A stretch of 64,000 nt of DNA from Aminobacter sp. HY435 (GCF_027568395.1 NZ_JANKZL010000005.1:62001-126000); one strand, 5' to 3'; counted from the stretch's first letter, positions 48,409-59,499 are shown. Notes: generated by a model not told the origin, from the letters alone. Made by a program: numbers and translations.

Positions 48409-48705
48409 ATGATGCATTTCGTTCCCATGCCGCGCCGGCCAGACCCCCGCGATGGCGATGCGGCGGATTCGGAGCATCTGGCCTTGCGTGCCCGTGTCGA
48501 GGTGCTGGGCGCCGAAGTTTGCGCCGCCCGCCGCGCCGCCAACGAAAGCCTTGACCGCCTCAACGCGCTGATGCAGCCCGATGTCGGCGAAAGCAGCGTG
48601 TTTGTGTCGTTGCTCGACCTTCACAGCCGCGACAAGGAGGCGTTGTTTGAAGCCATGCGCCGGCTCGAAGCCGCGCGCGAAAAGCTGCGCCGGGCCGCGA
48701 GCTAG
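48409..48705 (+). CDS. Small hypothetical protein with helical core
   Basis: 98 codons: MMHFVPMPRRPDPRDGDAAD, then a helical region EHLALRARVEVLGAEVCAAR and a second helix SRDKEALFEAMRRLEAAREK-LRRAAS. AGGAGA lies about 10 bases before the ATG. No family recognised. Followed by another small gene in the same direction before lepA. Confidence 0.65.
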   Translation: MMHFVPMPRRPDPRDGDAADSEHLALRARVEVLGAEVCAARRAANESLDRLNALMQPDVGESSVFVSLLDLHSRDKEALFEAMRRLEAAREKLRRAAS

Positions 48706-48788
48706 GTCCGCCACCAGATCCCTTTGCGCCACGAGGCGCCCATCGAACCCCGCGCCACAAGGCGCCCGTCGAACCGGAGACTGCAGTC

Positions 48789-49106
48789 TTGGCACATTCG
48801 AGCGAAAACGAACGCCGTCACGAGGACGCGCAGGCCCATATCCGCGCCACCGTCATGAACGAGATCTGCGAGGTCATGCACAAGACCGGCCTGCCGCCGA
48901 TGGTCGTGATGTGCCTCGTCGCCCAGGCTGTCGGCTCGATCTATCGCGAAACGGCCGACGCCCATTCGGGGCCGTCTGCCTGCGGCTGCGGCTGGCGTCC
49001 GCACGAGGGCAGCGACGTCGACGTGCTGTGCTCGGCGCTGCTGGTCGCCTGCACCCGTCGCCAGCGCCGCGATCTCATGACGATGCAGATCGCCGGCCGC
49101 GCCTAG
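48789..49106 (+). CDS. Small hypothetical protein, probable TTG start
   Basis: 105 codons from a TTG at 48789, which has CCGGAGA eight bases upstream; the first ATG in frame is at 48855. Sequence: HEDAQAHIRATVMNEICEVM, HKTGLPPMVVMCLVAQAVGS, a Cys-rich patch SACGCGWRPHEG and a basic end. No family recognised. Confidence 0.6.
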   Translation: MAHSSENERRHEDAQAHIRATVMNEICEVMHKTGLPPMVVMCLVAQAVGSIYRETADAHSGPSACGCGWRPHEGSDVDVLCSALLVACTRRQRRDLMTMQIAGRA

Positions 49107-49232
49107 GCCTGTCGCGTTCCAGATCCGGCCGGCCGGCAGAGCTCCGTCGCCGGCCGCCATCTCCCGCGCCGGTGGCCTGTGGCCGCAAAGCCCTGCTTGT
49201 TAACCCTTGCCGCCCCTGCTAAAGCGCGGCGC

Positions 49233-51041
<1,809 letters not shown>

Positions 51042-51058
51042 AAATACAATTGCTTTGC

Positions 51059-51709
51059 TTAGCGCACCGCGACTTCAAAAAAAGTTCGAATTTCTGCGGT
51101 CCATTCAAGATATTGCGGGATGCCCGAGCCTGCCGTTCGAATGTGAAGAGCGTCGTCTGGGTTCTTAATCAAGCCAAGACGTAGTTGGCTAAAGTTATTA
51201 AATATCTCTAGGAATGTGTTCTTGTTTCTATGGGCATAATAGTGCCTATGGTGCTTCATGTTGCTGAAAACACCATAGTTGAGTGCTATTGCGTTGTCGA
51301 AATCTATTTGAATTGGCGCGTTGACGGCCGTTAAAATTCGCCGAATTTGTGTGGGATCGCGAACAGTAGGTTCTTCTCTGCGGGCAATTTGGAGTGGCCG
51401 GCTCTTTTGTTTATATTGGCCTGAGCGCAGTATCTCCATGACCAAGGCGCTATACTCGCCATCTGCTAGGGCCTTTCGGCCAATCCGTCTAATACTCAGG
51501 CCGTTCGCTTGTTCTCGCCGAATGATCGAGATTGCGTAGGAACGCAGTGCGTCCACGCAGAGGTTGTCCAGCTCAACCACTAGACTGCCGAGGTACGGGG
51601 ATGCTGCAAAATCTTGCTTCCACCCGCGACTAGAATAGGCGCCTTCTAGCCGCGAAATCTTGCGTCGCACGTTAAGTAAAGTCTTATGATAGTCGATACG
51701 CCAAGTCAT
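51059..51709 (-). CDS. HEPN-like protein (putative RNase) of the island operon
   Basis: 216 codons, third gene of the minus-strand operon. Mostly helical. Seen: MKHHRHYYAHRNKNTFLEIF with R155 and H160, an Rx4H motif of the type that forms the active site of HEPN ribonucleases, in the expected context (xYAHR). No other domain or signal. HEPN proteins of the MAE_28990/18760 type are, as I recall, found next to DUF262 genes; that is the best guess here but needs a profile search. The ATG overlaps the stop of the DUF262 gene by 4 bp. Base composition is far lower in GC than the flanks. Confidence 0.65.
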   Translation of the reverse strand: MTWRIDYHKTLLNVRRKISRLEGAYSSRGWKQDFAASPYLGSLVVELDNLCVDALRSYAISIIRREQANGLSIRRIGRKALADGEYSALVMEILRSGQYKQKSRPLQIARREEPTVRDPTQIRRILTAVNAPIQIDFDNAIALNYGVFSNMKHHRHYYAHRNKNTFLEIFNNFSQLRLGLIKNPDDALHIRTAGSGIPQYLEWTAEIRTFFEVAVR

Positions 51710-52755
51710 ATCTCGTTTTCTAGCGCAGCAAGTAGGTATGCAAATCGGAGGAACTTTTGATCGCCGACATTGGTCTTAGCAGAGCAGGCATTGACGAATT
51801 CAACCAGATCAGCGTCTGGGGCCTCCTGCGCCAGCGACTGATTGAGCGCAGAAAGCGTCAGGCCCATGGTCCTAATTCTCGCGAGTTCGCCTTGTTGCTT
51901 TTCGCTGAGATCAGGGATCAGGTTGTTTCCATTTTGCTTGGAGATTACGGCCGCGAGATAAGTGTAGAAGATATGCTTCCGGGCCAACCGCTCATAACTT
52001 CCGCCATCGAACTCGCGCCAGGCAGCAAAGGCAGCAGCAACAACGCGTCCGTATTCCATTGCTTGCCCAAATTCTCTGTCGTGGCGCTTGTAGAGTGCTT
52101 CGATATTGGTTGGTTTTGTTGTTATAAAACCATCCTCAAAGATCGAAATAAGATCAGAAAATATACGTGTATCAGCCATGCGGACAACGTCCCTACGGCT
52201 TAGAACTCCGGCCTTTATCAAGTCCTCCCTATAAAGGCGGGTAAGGTCAATAATAAACCATTTGAATTCGCCCTGATACTTCGCGTTTAGGAGTTCTTCA
52301 GCGTTCAAGGAGATGTTGTTTGCGTTCATTCTAGCGAACGACTCGCGGATATCGTCTTCTGGAACTCCGCTAAACTCATCGATTGAAAGTGAGTAGGACA
52401 GAAACGCTTCTTGCTCGTCGTCATCTAGGTCGCGATATCGCTTTTCGCGAAGCTGTATAGTTGGTATATTTTTAGAAAGCTTCATTTTGTTCTTATAGAA
52501 CAGCAGCAAAGCGTGGCTTCTCTGTTGTCCATCGACAATTTCCTTAATGCTTTTGCGGGTTTTGAGATCAAACTTTGTATACAAAAAGAGCTTTGGTATG
52601 GGGTATCCCAGCAATATGGATTCAATAAAATAGGATCTTGCGTACGGGGTCCAGACCCCCTCTTCCCGCTGATACTCGTGATTTACGACGATTCGATCCT
52701 TTTCCATAGCTTCACAGTAGTCGGCCACGGACATCGGAGAGGCATTTGCCTTCAT
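51706..52755 (-). CDS. DUF262 (GmrSD N-domain-like) protein
   Basis: 349 codons, second gene of the operon. DUF262 has a ParB/Srx-like fold and is the nuclease/NTPase part of GmrSD-type modification-dependent restriction enzymes. Seen: VVNHEYQREEGVWTPYARSY-FIESILLGYPIPKLFLY (residues 24-59) and EIVDGQQRSHALLLFY with D75-G-Q-Q-R79, both intact. The C-terminal 200 residues are helical and lack a recognisable HNH (DUF1524) domain, so it is not a fused GmrSD. It overlaps both neighbours by 4 bp. Confidence 0.85.
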   Translation of the reverse strand: MKANASPMSVADYCEAMEKDRIVVNHEYQREEGVWTPYARSYFIESILLGYPIPKLFLYTKFDLKTRKSIKEIVDGQQRSHALLLFYKNKMKLSKNIPTIQLREKRYRDLDDDEQEAFLSYSLSIDEFSGVPEDDIRESFARMNANNISLNAEELLNAKYQGEFKWFIIDLTRLYREDLIKAGVLSRRDVVRMADTRIFSDLISIFEDGFITTKPTNIEALYKRHDREFGQAMEYGRVVAAAFAAWREFDGGSYERLARKHIFYTYLAAVISKQNGNNLIPDLSEKQQGELARIRTMGLTLSALNQSLAQEAPDADLVEFVNACSAKTNVGDQKFLRFAYLLAALENEI

Positions 52756-53939
52756 TTTGAACGTCTTTCGTATGTTGAAGATACTTCAAGAACGGGAGGT
52801 AAATTTGATGCAATCGATCTTTTATTTACAGTTATAATGTTGTGCTTGGCGCGAAAGCTGGATCGATGTCGGCAAGAATACCCACAGGAGTCGAATAGTT
52901 CATCGATAATATTTGGAACATCGATGAATATTTCCTTGTAATAAGATCCCTGAGTAACGATCGTAGCTGTATTTAAATTTTTAAAACTAGTTGCTATTTT
53001 AAATATAGATTTTTCCAAATTACGAAAATAACTATGGAAAAAACGGAAATAATACGTACTTGAGGCCTTTGATGGGTGTCGTCGAATTTTCTCGATAGCT
53101 GTGCGCGCTGTCAAGCTCTTGAGCGGAAGTTCTGGAGTGGGCACTGGCCCAGTCAGGACGCTTCCCAGCATGTTCTTTCGAAGTGCATCAAGGTCGATAC
53201 CTGTTTCTTCTCGAAGCAGCAGAAGCTCGGGCAATGTCTTCATGACATAGTCAATTCGCGTGAGGTAAGGAGGGGACGTTATGACATGTGAGACATTTTG
53301 GTTCCATTCCGTCGAAGTCCAGTCCGCCGTAACCAGATTGGGAGGGCAGAAAATTGACGGCTCGCTATCTTTAGCCTTCCAAGCTGCCAGGGCGGTAAAC
53401 GATGCGTCACATATGCGTAGTATCTCGTCCAGAGGAAGTTTCAATGCTTCCAGTCGGTCAGTTGCAAACCAAGTGGGGTTTTTGGAACGACTCTGCTTCG
53501 AGAGACGACGGCAAGACGTCATGAAGCCAAATCGTAGTATGTCATGTAGTTCTGTATCCGCGGAGGTCTTGGAGCGGTCAAGCAATATGGAGCACAACTC
53601 AAACACCGATGCATCGCGAACCAAATCAGGTTCAATCGAGCCAATCACGGCCTTTGCAGTGGCGCATGCGCGCTTGACATCGGGGGGCGACGCAGAGCGC
53701 GTCGCTGCGATTGGTTTCATTGCCGGGTTTATGTCGACGCCATACGATGGGATCCCGAGTCGAGCGCACACAGCTGTGGTGGTTCCTGATCCGTTCCAAG
53801 GATCCAAAATTGCGCCTTCATTGCCAATTGTTTTGAGGACTGATTCGACGAACTCATCGGAGAAGCCAGCGTAGTATGGATATACCGAGTCACGCCTAGT
53901 GGCGGCTGTGTGCTTTGGGGAGGCGAGCTTGTCTAACAT
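52752..53939 (-). CDS. DNA methyltransferase (SPPY-type) of the island operon
   Basis: 395 codons, first gene of the operon. SAM-dependent amino-methyltransferase (N4-cytosine or N6-adenine). Seen: SAM motif I AILDPWNGSGTTTAVCARLG with D46-P-W-N-G-S-G-T-T, acidic motif GVDINPAM, and catalytic motif IV VITSPPYLTRIDYVMK at T221-Y225, with about 165 residues between that could hold the target-recognition region. The SPPY form favours N4-cytosine. Motif I precedes IV. No restriction-endonuclease gene of a known type lies next to it. AT-rich relative to the chromosome. Confidence 0.85.
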   Translation of the reverse strand: MLDKLASPKHTAATRRDSVYPYYAGFSDEFVESVLKTIGNEGAILDPWNGSGTTTAVCARLGIPSYGVDINPAMKPIAATRSASPPDVKRACATAKAVIGSIEPDLVRDASVFELCSILLDRSKTSADTELHDILRFGFMTSCRRLSKQSRSKNPTWFATDRLEALKLPLDEILRICDASFTALAAWKAKDSEPSIFCPPNLVTADWTSTEWNQNVSHVITSPPYLTRIDYVMKTLPELLLLREETGIDLDALRKNMLGSVLTGPVPTPELPLKSLTARTAIEKIRRHPSKASSTYYFRFFHSYFRNLEKSIFKIATSFKNLNTATIVTQGSYYKEIFIDVPNIIDELFDSCGYSCRHRSSFRAKHNIITVNKRSIASNLPPVLEVSSTYERRSK

Positions 53940-54095
53940 GTCTGATTACTAGTCGAATGCAGCGGGAACGAACACCTACCAAGCGCGGGGGGCGCAAGTT
54001 TTTCAGACGCCGCTAGGTGGGATTGCGCAGGTCGAACGTGGCCTGCGCCGGCATCGCCGGCTTTTGTGGCTGAAGTGGGTGAATGCGAATGCTCC

Positions 54096-54560
54096 TCACC
54101 TCGCAAATCGCATCACCCAGTTCAACTCCCACGTCTCGCCGCCATCCCTAGACATCGCCTGTTCCCAGCGCGGGCTTTCATCAGGCGTCCAGAGAAACCG
54201 CACGCGCACCGGCACACCACCCTCGACATCGTCGCCATAGAAGATGCCGCGACCGTCCGCGAACTGCCCGATCGTCGGCGGAAACAGCCGGTAACTCCGG
54301 GTGTCGCTCCAGTAGATCGACCACAGCCCTGTCTCGGGATTGTAGAGCCTGAGCGTCATGCCGGTGAAGCCGCGCTCGGGCACCGTCATCTGGTCGAGAT
54401 TGCCACCAAAGGTGCTGTCCGGCGCCTGCATCACCTTTTCGATGTGCGAGAACGCCGTGAACGTCTCCCAATCGTCCGAGCCCACCAGCCGCGCGCGCAG
54501 GCGTTCGTTGATCACAGTCCAGTCGCCGATCAGGAAATCGAAATCGTCAAAGCCGCTCAT
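54096..54560 (-). CDS. Conserved hypothetical protein, DUF1579-like
   Basis: 154 codons. Lipocalin/nitrobindin-like beta pattern: FDDFDFLIGDWTVINERLRA, VGSDDWETFTAFSHIEKVMQ, GFTGMTLRLYNPETGLWSIY-WSD and ETWELNWVMRF. FLIGDW near the start and WSIYW are typical of this family. Cytoplasmic, function unknown. First native-looking gene beyond the AT-rich island. Confidence 0.75.
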   Translation of the reverse strand: MSGFDDFDFLIGDWTVINERLRARLVGSDDWETFTAFSHIEKVMQAPDSTFGGNLDQMTVPERGFTGMTLRLYNPETGLWSIYWSDTRSYRLFPPTIGQFADGRGIFYGDDVEGGVPVRVRFLWTPDESPRWEQAMSRDGGETWELNWVMRFAR

Positions 54561-54707
54561 GCCATCCTCCTCAGGGATTGCAGGAGAGTAGCCGATGCCT
54601 CCTGACAGGCTGCTGTCAGGAGTTGTCAGGGGCGGCTTGACGTTGGCAGCACCCCGGGCTCATCTGCCGCCGCGATCCCGCCACACCTTCCGCCTAACGC
54701 CCGCTCC

Positions 54708-54893
54708 ATGAAATTGCTCGCCGCCCTCCTTGTCCTGGCAACCCTCTCCGCCTGCGCTGCCCGCGCGCCGGTGCCGCCGGCGCCTGTGGCCGCACCTCCT
54801 GCCGCCGTGCCGCCGGCCGTCGAGCCGCTGCCGGAAGGCGTCAAGCCGCTGACCGTCGAGCAGGACGAGCAGATTTCGCAGCCGGTGGGCTGA
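54708..54893 (+). CDS. Small lipoprotein
   Basis: 61 codons: signal MKLLAALLVLATLSAC with lipobox LSAC (Cys16), then an Ala/Pro-rich linker PPAPVAAPPAAVPPAVEP and an acidic end. Lipidated at Cys16, membrane-anchored. Function unknown. Confidence 0.75.
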   Translation: MKLLAALLVLATLSACAARAPVPPAPVAAPPAAVPPAVEPLPEGVKPLTVEQDEQISQPVG

Positions 54894-55056
54894 TCGGCGG
54901 GGCAAATTTCTCCGCGCGGCCAAAAATTTCTTGCGATGTAGCGACCCTTCACGCCGTCGGGTCCTGAGCCTGTCGATTGCGGCGACTGGCCGGTTTTCAT
55001 TGTTTGCGCTTATGGGCTAAGGCGAGGCCTCAGACAAAAGCCCTGGACCGCCCGAA

Positions 55057-57081
55057 ATGACCGCCAGCCACCACGCCCCGCTTTTCCTCGGCATCGACAC
55101 CGGCGGCACCTACACCGACGCCGTGCTGTGGTCGGAGGCGCATGGCCCGCAGGGCAGGGTGCTGGCCAAGGCCAAGTCGCTGACCACCCGCCACGACCTG
55201 GCCGTCGGCATTTCGGGCGCGGTCGACGCGGTGCTGGACAAGGCCCATGTAAACCCCGCAGCCATCAAGCTGGTGTCGATGTCGACGACGCTCGCCACCA
55301 ACGCGCTGGTCGAGGGCCAGGGCGGGCGCGTGGCGCTGGTCATGATCGGCTTCTCCGAGGCCGACCTCGCCCGCGATGGGCTGAAGACGGCGCTCGGCAG
55401 TGACCCGCTGGTGCTTTGCGAGGGCGGTCATGATGTCCACGGCAATGCCCGGACCCTCGACCTCGCAGCACTCGCAGCCGCCTTGCCCGAGCTCGGCAGG
55501 TCCGTGTCGGGCTTCGCCGTCTGCGCCTATTTCGCCACCCGCAACCCAGCGCATGAGATCGCCGCCCGAGACCTGATCCGCGAGGCGACCGGCCTTCCGG
55601 TCACCACCAGCCACGAACTGTCGGCCAAGCTCGGCGGTCCGCGCCGGGCGCTGACCACGTTGCTCAACGCCCGCCTGATCTCGATGATCGACCGCCTCGT
55701 CGCCGCGACCGAAGGCTTTCTCGACAAGCGCAAGATCAAGGCGCCTTTGATGGTGGTGCGCGGCGACGGCGCGCTGGTGTCCGCCGAATTTGCCCGCCAG
55801 CGTCCGATCGAGACCATCCTTTCCGGCCCCGCCGCCAGCCTCGTCGGCGCCCGCCACATGACCGGGCTCGACAATGCGGTTGTCTCAGACATCGGCGGCA
55901 CCACGACAGATGTCGCCGTGCTCGACCACGGCCGCCCGCGGCTCGACCCGGAGGGTGCGACCGTCGGCGGCTTCCGCACCATGGTCGAGGCGGTCGCGAT
56001 GCGCACCTTCGGCCTCGGCGGCGACTCGGAAGTGTCGCTGGAAGACGGCGGGCTGCAGCCCAAAATGTCGCTCGGGCCGCGCCGCCTGGTGCCGCTGGCG
56101 CTCGCCGGCATGGTCCATGGCGAGGCGGTGACGTCGGAACTGGAGCGCCAGCTGCGCGCGCCCAATCCGGGCCGCATGGATGGCCGCTTCGCCGTCCGCA
56201 CCGGCGTGCCCGAACATCTGGCCGCAGGCCTGACCGCACCGGAGGCAAAACTCTATGACCAGATCACTGGTGTGCCGCAGCCAATCGACCGCCTGCTCAC
56301 CTCCAATGCCCAGAACGCCACGCTCAACCGGCTGGTGTCGCGCGGGCTGGTCCACGTCATCGGCTTCACGCCGTCGGACGCAGCCCATGTTGTCGGACGC
56401 CAGGCCAATTGGGACGAGACTGCCGCGCGGCTCGGCGCCGAGCTGTTCACCCGCAGGCGCGACGGGCGCGGCCAGCCGATCGCGGCGACACCTGAAGTCT
56501 TGGCCGAACGCGTGCTGGCGACGCTGACCCGCCTGTCGGCGGAGGTGATCCTTGAAACCGCATTCGCCGAGGACGGGCTCGATGGCGCGGCGACCGTTGC
56601 CCATGCGCTGGTGCAGCGAGCGGTCGACGCCCATCCCGGCATCGCGCGCTTCGCGGTCGCGCTCGACCGGCCGGTGATCGGCCTCGGCGCGTCCGCCCCG
56701 CTGCATTATGCCGGCCTGCCCGCGCTTGTCGGCAACGAATGCGTGGTGCCTGACGATACCGACGTCGCCAATGCGCTCGGTGCGGTGGTCGGGCAGGTCC
56801 GCGTGACGGCCGAGGCGCGCGTCAGCCAACCGAAGGAAGGGCTGTTCCGCGTGGCGGTCGGCGAGCTTGTGCGCGACTTTATCGACGAGGATGCGGCGCT
56901 GGCGCTGGCCGAGGTGGAAGTGCGCGCTATCGTCGCCGCCAAGGCGCGCGACGCCGGAACCGACGCAGCCGAGATCGACGTTATGGTCGACGTCAAGGCC
57001 TCGACGGTCGAGAGCCAGCGCATGTTCATCGAGGCGCATGTGCTTGCAACTGCCAGCGGCCGGCCCCGGATAGCCGTTTGA
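55057..57081 (+). CDS. Hydantoinase/oxoprolinase family protein (HyuA-like)
   Basis: 674 codons. ATP-dependent amidohydrolase A-subunit fold. Seen: N-terminal GIDTGGTYTDAVLWSEA (actin-like phosphate loop), VSMSTTLATNALVEGQGGRV, VVRGDGALVSAEFARQRPIE-TILSGPAAS, VVSDIGGTTTDVAVLDHGRP and FGLGGDSEVSLEDG. Members act on 5-oxoproline, hydantoins or acetone, usually with a partner B subunit; none is adjacent here. Substrate therefore unassigned. Confidence 0.9.
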   Translation: MTASHHAPLFLGIDTGGTYTDAVLWSEAHGPQGRVLAKAKSLTTRHDLAVGISGAVDAVLDKAHVNPAAIKLVSMSTTLATNALVEGQGGRVALVMIGFSEADLARDGLKTALGSDPLVLCEGGHDVHGNARTLDLAALAAALPELGRSVSGFAVCAYFATRNPAHEIAARDLIREATGLPVTTSHELSAKLGGPRRALTTLLNARLISMIDRLVAATEGFLDKRKIKAPLMVVRGDGALVSAEFARQRPIETILSGPAASLVGARHMTGLDNAVVSDIGGTTTDVAVLDHGRPRLDPEGATVGGFRTMVEAVAMRTFGLGGDSEVSLEDGGLQPKMSLGPRRLVPLALAGMVHGEAVTSELERQLRAPNPGRMDGRFAVRTGVPEHLAAGLTAPEAKLYDQITGVPQPIDRLLTSNAQNATLNRLVSRGLVHVIGFTPSDAAHVVGRQANWDETAARLGAELFTRRRDGRGQPIAATPEVLAERVLATLTRLSAEVILETAFAEDGLDGAATVAHALVQRAVDAHPGIARFAVALDRPVIGLGASAPLHYAGLPALVGNECVVPDDTDVANALGAVVGQVRVTAEARVSQPKEGLFRVAVGELVRDFIDEDAALALAEVEVRAIVAAKARDAGTDAAEIDVMVDVKASTVESQRMFIEAHVLATASGRPRIAV

Positions 57082-57154
57082 CCGCTAAATCGATTTGCAG
57101 CGGCGACGTCAGTAAATCACGGCTGCCTTGCAACATTGGGCGAATTGACCCTGC

Positions 57155-57188
57155 GCGTTTTGCGTGCCAAACGCCCGAAAACTTTATT
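57155..57188 (+). promoter_or_regulatory. Possible promoter and operator of glcB
   Basis: TTGCGT (57160-57165), 17 bases, TTTATT (57183-57188), about 41 bases before the glcB ATG. GCGTTT (57155-57160) and AAACGC (57169-57174) form an inverted repeat over the -35 region that could bind a regulator. Confidence 0.4.
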
Positions 57189-57228
57189 TAGAACGCCCCC
57201 GCGGCGCCGGAATTCTGGAGCGCATGTT

Positions 57229-59400
57229 ATGACCGACACTGTCGACCTTCACGGCCTTTCCATCGCACGTGAGCTGCACGACTTCGTCGTGTCGGAGGCT
57301 TTGCCGGGGACGGGTGTCGAGGCCGCTGCGTTCTGGGAAGGCTTTGCCGCGATCGTGCATGATCTTGCGCCGAAGAACCGGGCGCTGCTGGAAAAGCGCG
57401 ACGACTTTCAGCTGAAGTTGGATGCCTGGTATCGCAAGCATGGCGCGCCGCACGACATGGCCGTCTACAAGGCGTTCTTGAGCGAGATCGGCTATCTGGT
57501 GCCGGAGGGGCCGGCATTTTCCGTGACGACCGAAAATGTCGATGCCGAGATCGCCACCGTCGCCGGGCCGCAGCTGGTGGTGCCGGTGATGAACGCGCGT
57601 TACGCGCTGAATGCGGCGAATGCGCGCTGGGGTTCGCTCTATGACGCGCTCTACGGCACCGATGCCATCCCGGAGACGGACGGCGCGGAGAAGACCAGGG
57701 GCTACAACCCCAAGCGCGGCCAAAAGGTGATTGCCTGGGCCAAGGCGTTTCTCGATCAGTCCGCGCCGCTGGCCTCGGGCAGCTGGAGCGATGTGAGGGG
57801 TCTTGCCGTCGAGGGCGGTGCGCTCAAGCTCGCGAGTGCTGCCGGTTCGGTTGCGCTGGGCGATGCCAGGCAGTTCGCCGGCTATCGCGGCGCGGCAAAC
57901 AACCCCGATGCGGTGCTGCTCACCAAGAACGGCCTGCATGTCGAGGTGGTGGTCAACCGGGACAGCGCGATCGGCACGGCCGATCCGGCCGGCATCTCCG
58001 ACATGGTGCTGGAATCGGCGCTGACGACGATCCAGGACTGCGAGGACTCGGTCGCGGCCGTCGACGCCGAAGACAAGGTTTTGGTCTACCGCAACTGGCT
58101 CGGCCTGATGAAGGGCGATCTGTCCGAGACCTTCGACAAGGGCGGCAAGCCGGTTACCCGCAGGCTCAACGGCGACCGTGAGTACACGACCCCTGACGGT
58201 GGCTCGGTCTCGCTGCCCGGCCGCTCGCTGATGCTGGTGCGCAATGTCGGCCACCTGATGACCAATCCTGGTATCCACGACCGCGACGGCCATGAGGTGC
58301 CCGAGGGCATCATGGATGCGGCGATCACAGCATTGATTGCGCTGCACGATGTCGGCCAGAACGGCCGCCGTGCCAATTCCCGCGCCGGCTCGATGTATGT
58401 CGTCAAGCCGAAGATGCACGGTCCCGAGGAAGTCGCCTTCGCTGTCGAGATCTTCGACCGCGTCGAGCGCCTTGTCGGCATGCCCCGGAAAACCATCAAG
58501 ATGGGCATCATGGACGAGGAGCGGCGCACCACCGTCAACCTCAAGGAGTGCATCCGCGCCGCCAAGGAGCGCGTGGTGTTCATCAACACCGGCTTCCTCG
58601 ACCGCACCGGCGACGAGATCCACACCTCGATGGAAGCCGGCCCGATGGTGCGCAAGGGCGACATGAAGCAGGCGCCGTGGATCAATGCCTACGAGGCCTG
58701 GAACGTCGACACCGGGTTGGAATGCGGCCTGTCCGGCCATGCCCAGATCGGCAAGGGCATGTGGGCGATGCCCGACCTGATGGCAGCGATGCTGGAGCAG
58801 AAGATCGCGCATCCGAAAGCCGGCGCCAACACCGCCTGGGTGCCGTCGCCGACGGCAGCGACCCTGCATGCCACCCACTATCACAAGGTCGATGTGCACG
58901 CCGTCCAGGCCGAGCTGAAGAGCCGGCCCAAGGCGCGGCTCGACGACATCCTGTCGGTGCCTGTGGTCGTCCGCCCCAACTGGACGCCCGACGAGATCCA
59001 GCGCGAGCTCGACAACAATGCACAGGGAATCCTCGGTTACGTCGTGCGCTGGATCGACCAGGGCGTCGGCTGCTCGAAGGTCCCCGACATCAACGACGTC
59101 GGCCTGATGGAAGACCGCGCCACGTTGCGCATCTCGTCCCAGCACATCGCCAACTGGCTGCGTCATGACGTCTGCTCGCACATCCAGGTGATGGATTCCT
59201 TGCAGCGCATGGCGGCGATCGTCGACCGGCAGAATGTCGGCGATCCGCTCTACAGGCCGATGGCGCCCGAGTTCGACCAGTCGAGCGCCTTCCGCGCCGC
59301 CTGCGACCTCGTCTTCGAAGGCCGCGCCCAGCCCAACGGCTACACCGAGCCGGTCCTCCACAAGCGGAGATTGGAGTTGAAGGCGAAGGAAAGAGGCTGA
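57229..59400 (+). CDS. glcB: Malate synthase G
   Basis: 723 codons, normal for isoform G. Condenses glyoxylate with acetyl-CoA to malate (glyoxylate/glycolate use). Seen: [40 protein letters not shown] (acidic Mg site), [34 protein letters not shown], and [37 protein letters not shown], with the [14 protein letters not shown]-like end ([20 protein letters not shown]). The frame opens at 57136, but GGAG at 57217 and family length fix the ATG at 57229. Confidence 0.97.
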   Translation: MTDTVDLHGLSIARELHDFVVSEALPGTGVEAAAFWEGFAAIVHDLAPKNRALLEKRDDFQLKLDAWYRKHGAPHDMAVYKAFLSEIGYLVPEGPAFSVTTENVDAEIATVAGPQLVVPVMNARYALNAANARWGSLYDALYGTDAIPETDGAEKTRGYNPKRGQKVIAWAKAFLDQSAPLASGSWSDVRGLAVEGGALKLASAAGSVALGDARQFAGYRGAANNPDAVLLTKNGLHVEVVVNRDSAIGTADPAGISDMVLESALTTIQDCEDSVAAVDAEDKVLVYRNWLGLMKGDLSETFDKGGKPVTRRLNGDREYTTPDGGSVSLPGRSLMLVRNVGHLMTNPGIHDRDGHEVPEGIMDAAITALIALHDVGQNGRRANSRAGSMYVVKPKMHGPEEVAFAVEIFDRVERLVGMPRKTIKMGIMDEERRTTVNLKECIRAAKERVVFINTGFLDRTGDEIHTSMEAGPMVRKGDMKQAPWINAYEAWNVDTGLECGLSGHAQIGKGMWAMPDLMAAMLEQKIAHPKAGANTAWVPSPTAATLHATHYHKVDVHAVQAELKSRPKARLDDILSVPVVVRPNWTPDEIQRELDNNAQGILGYVVRWIDQGVGCSKVPDINDVGLMEDRATLRISSQHIANWLRHDVCSHIQVMDSLQRMAAIVDRQNVGDPLYRPMAPEFDQSSAFRAACDLVFEGRAQPNGYTEPVLHKRRLELKAKERG

Positions 59401-59445
59401 GCATTGCCAACGGAATGCTAAGCAGTCCGTGGTAAATTGGACGAC

Positions 59446-59499
59446 ATGAACGCATTCCGCTGCAGCCATCTCCGGCAGCCGATCCGGAGCAAGAAATGA
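59446..59499 (+). CDS. 17-codon upstream reading frame overlapping the tsaB start
   Basis: ATG AAC GCA..AAG AAA TGA encodes MNAFRCSHLRQPIRSKK. Its stop overlaps the tsaB ATG (ATGA at 59496-59499), the arrangement of a translationally coupled leader peptide. No strong ribosome site of its own, so it may be chance. Confidence 0.3.
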   Translation: MNAFRCSHLRQPIRSKK

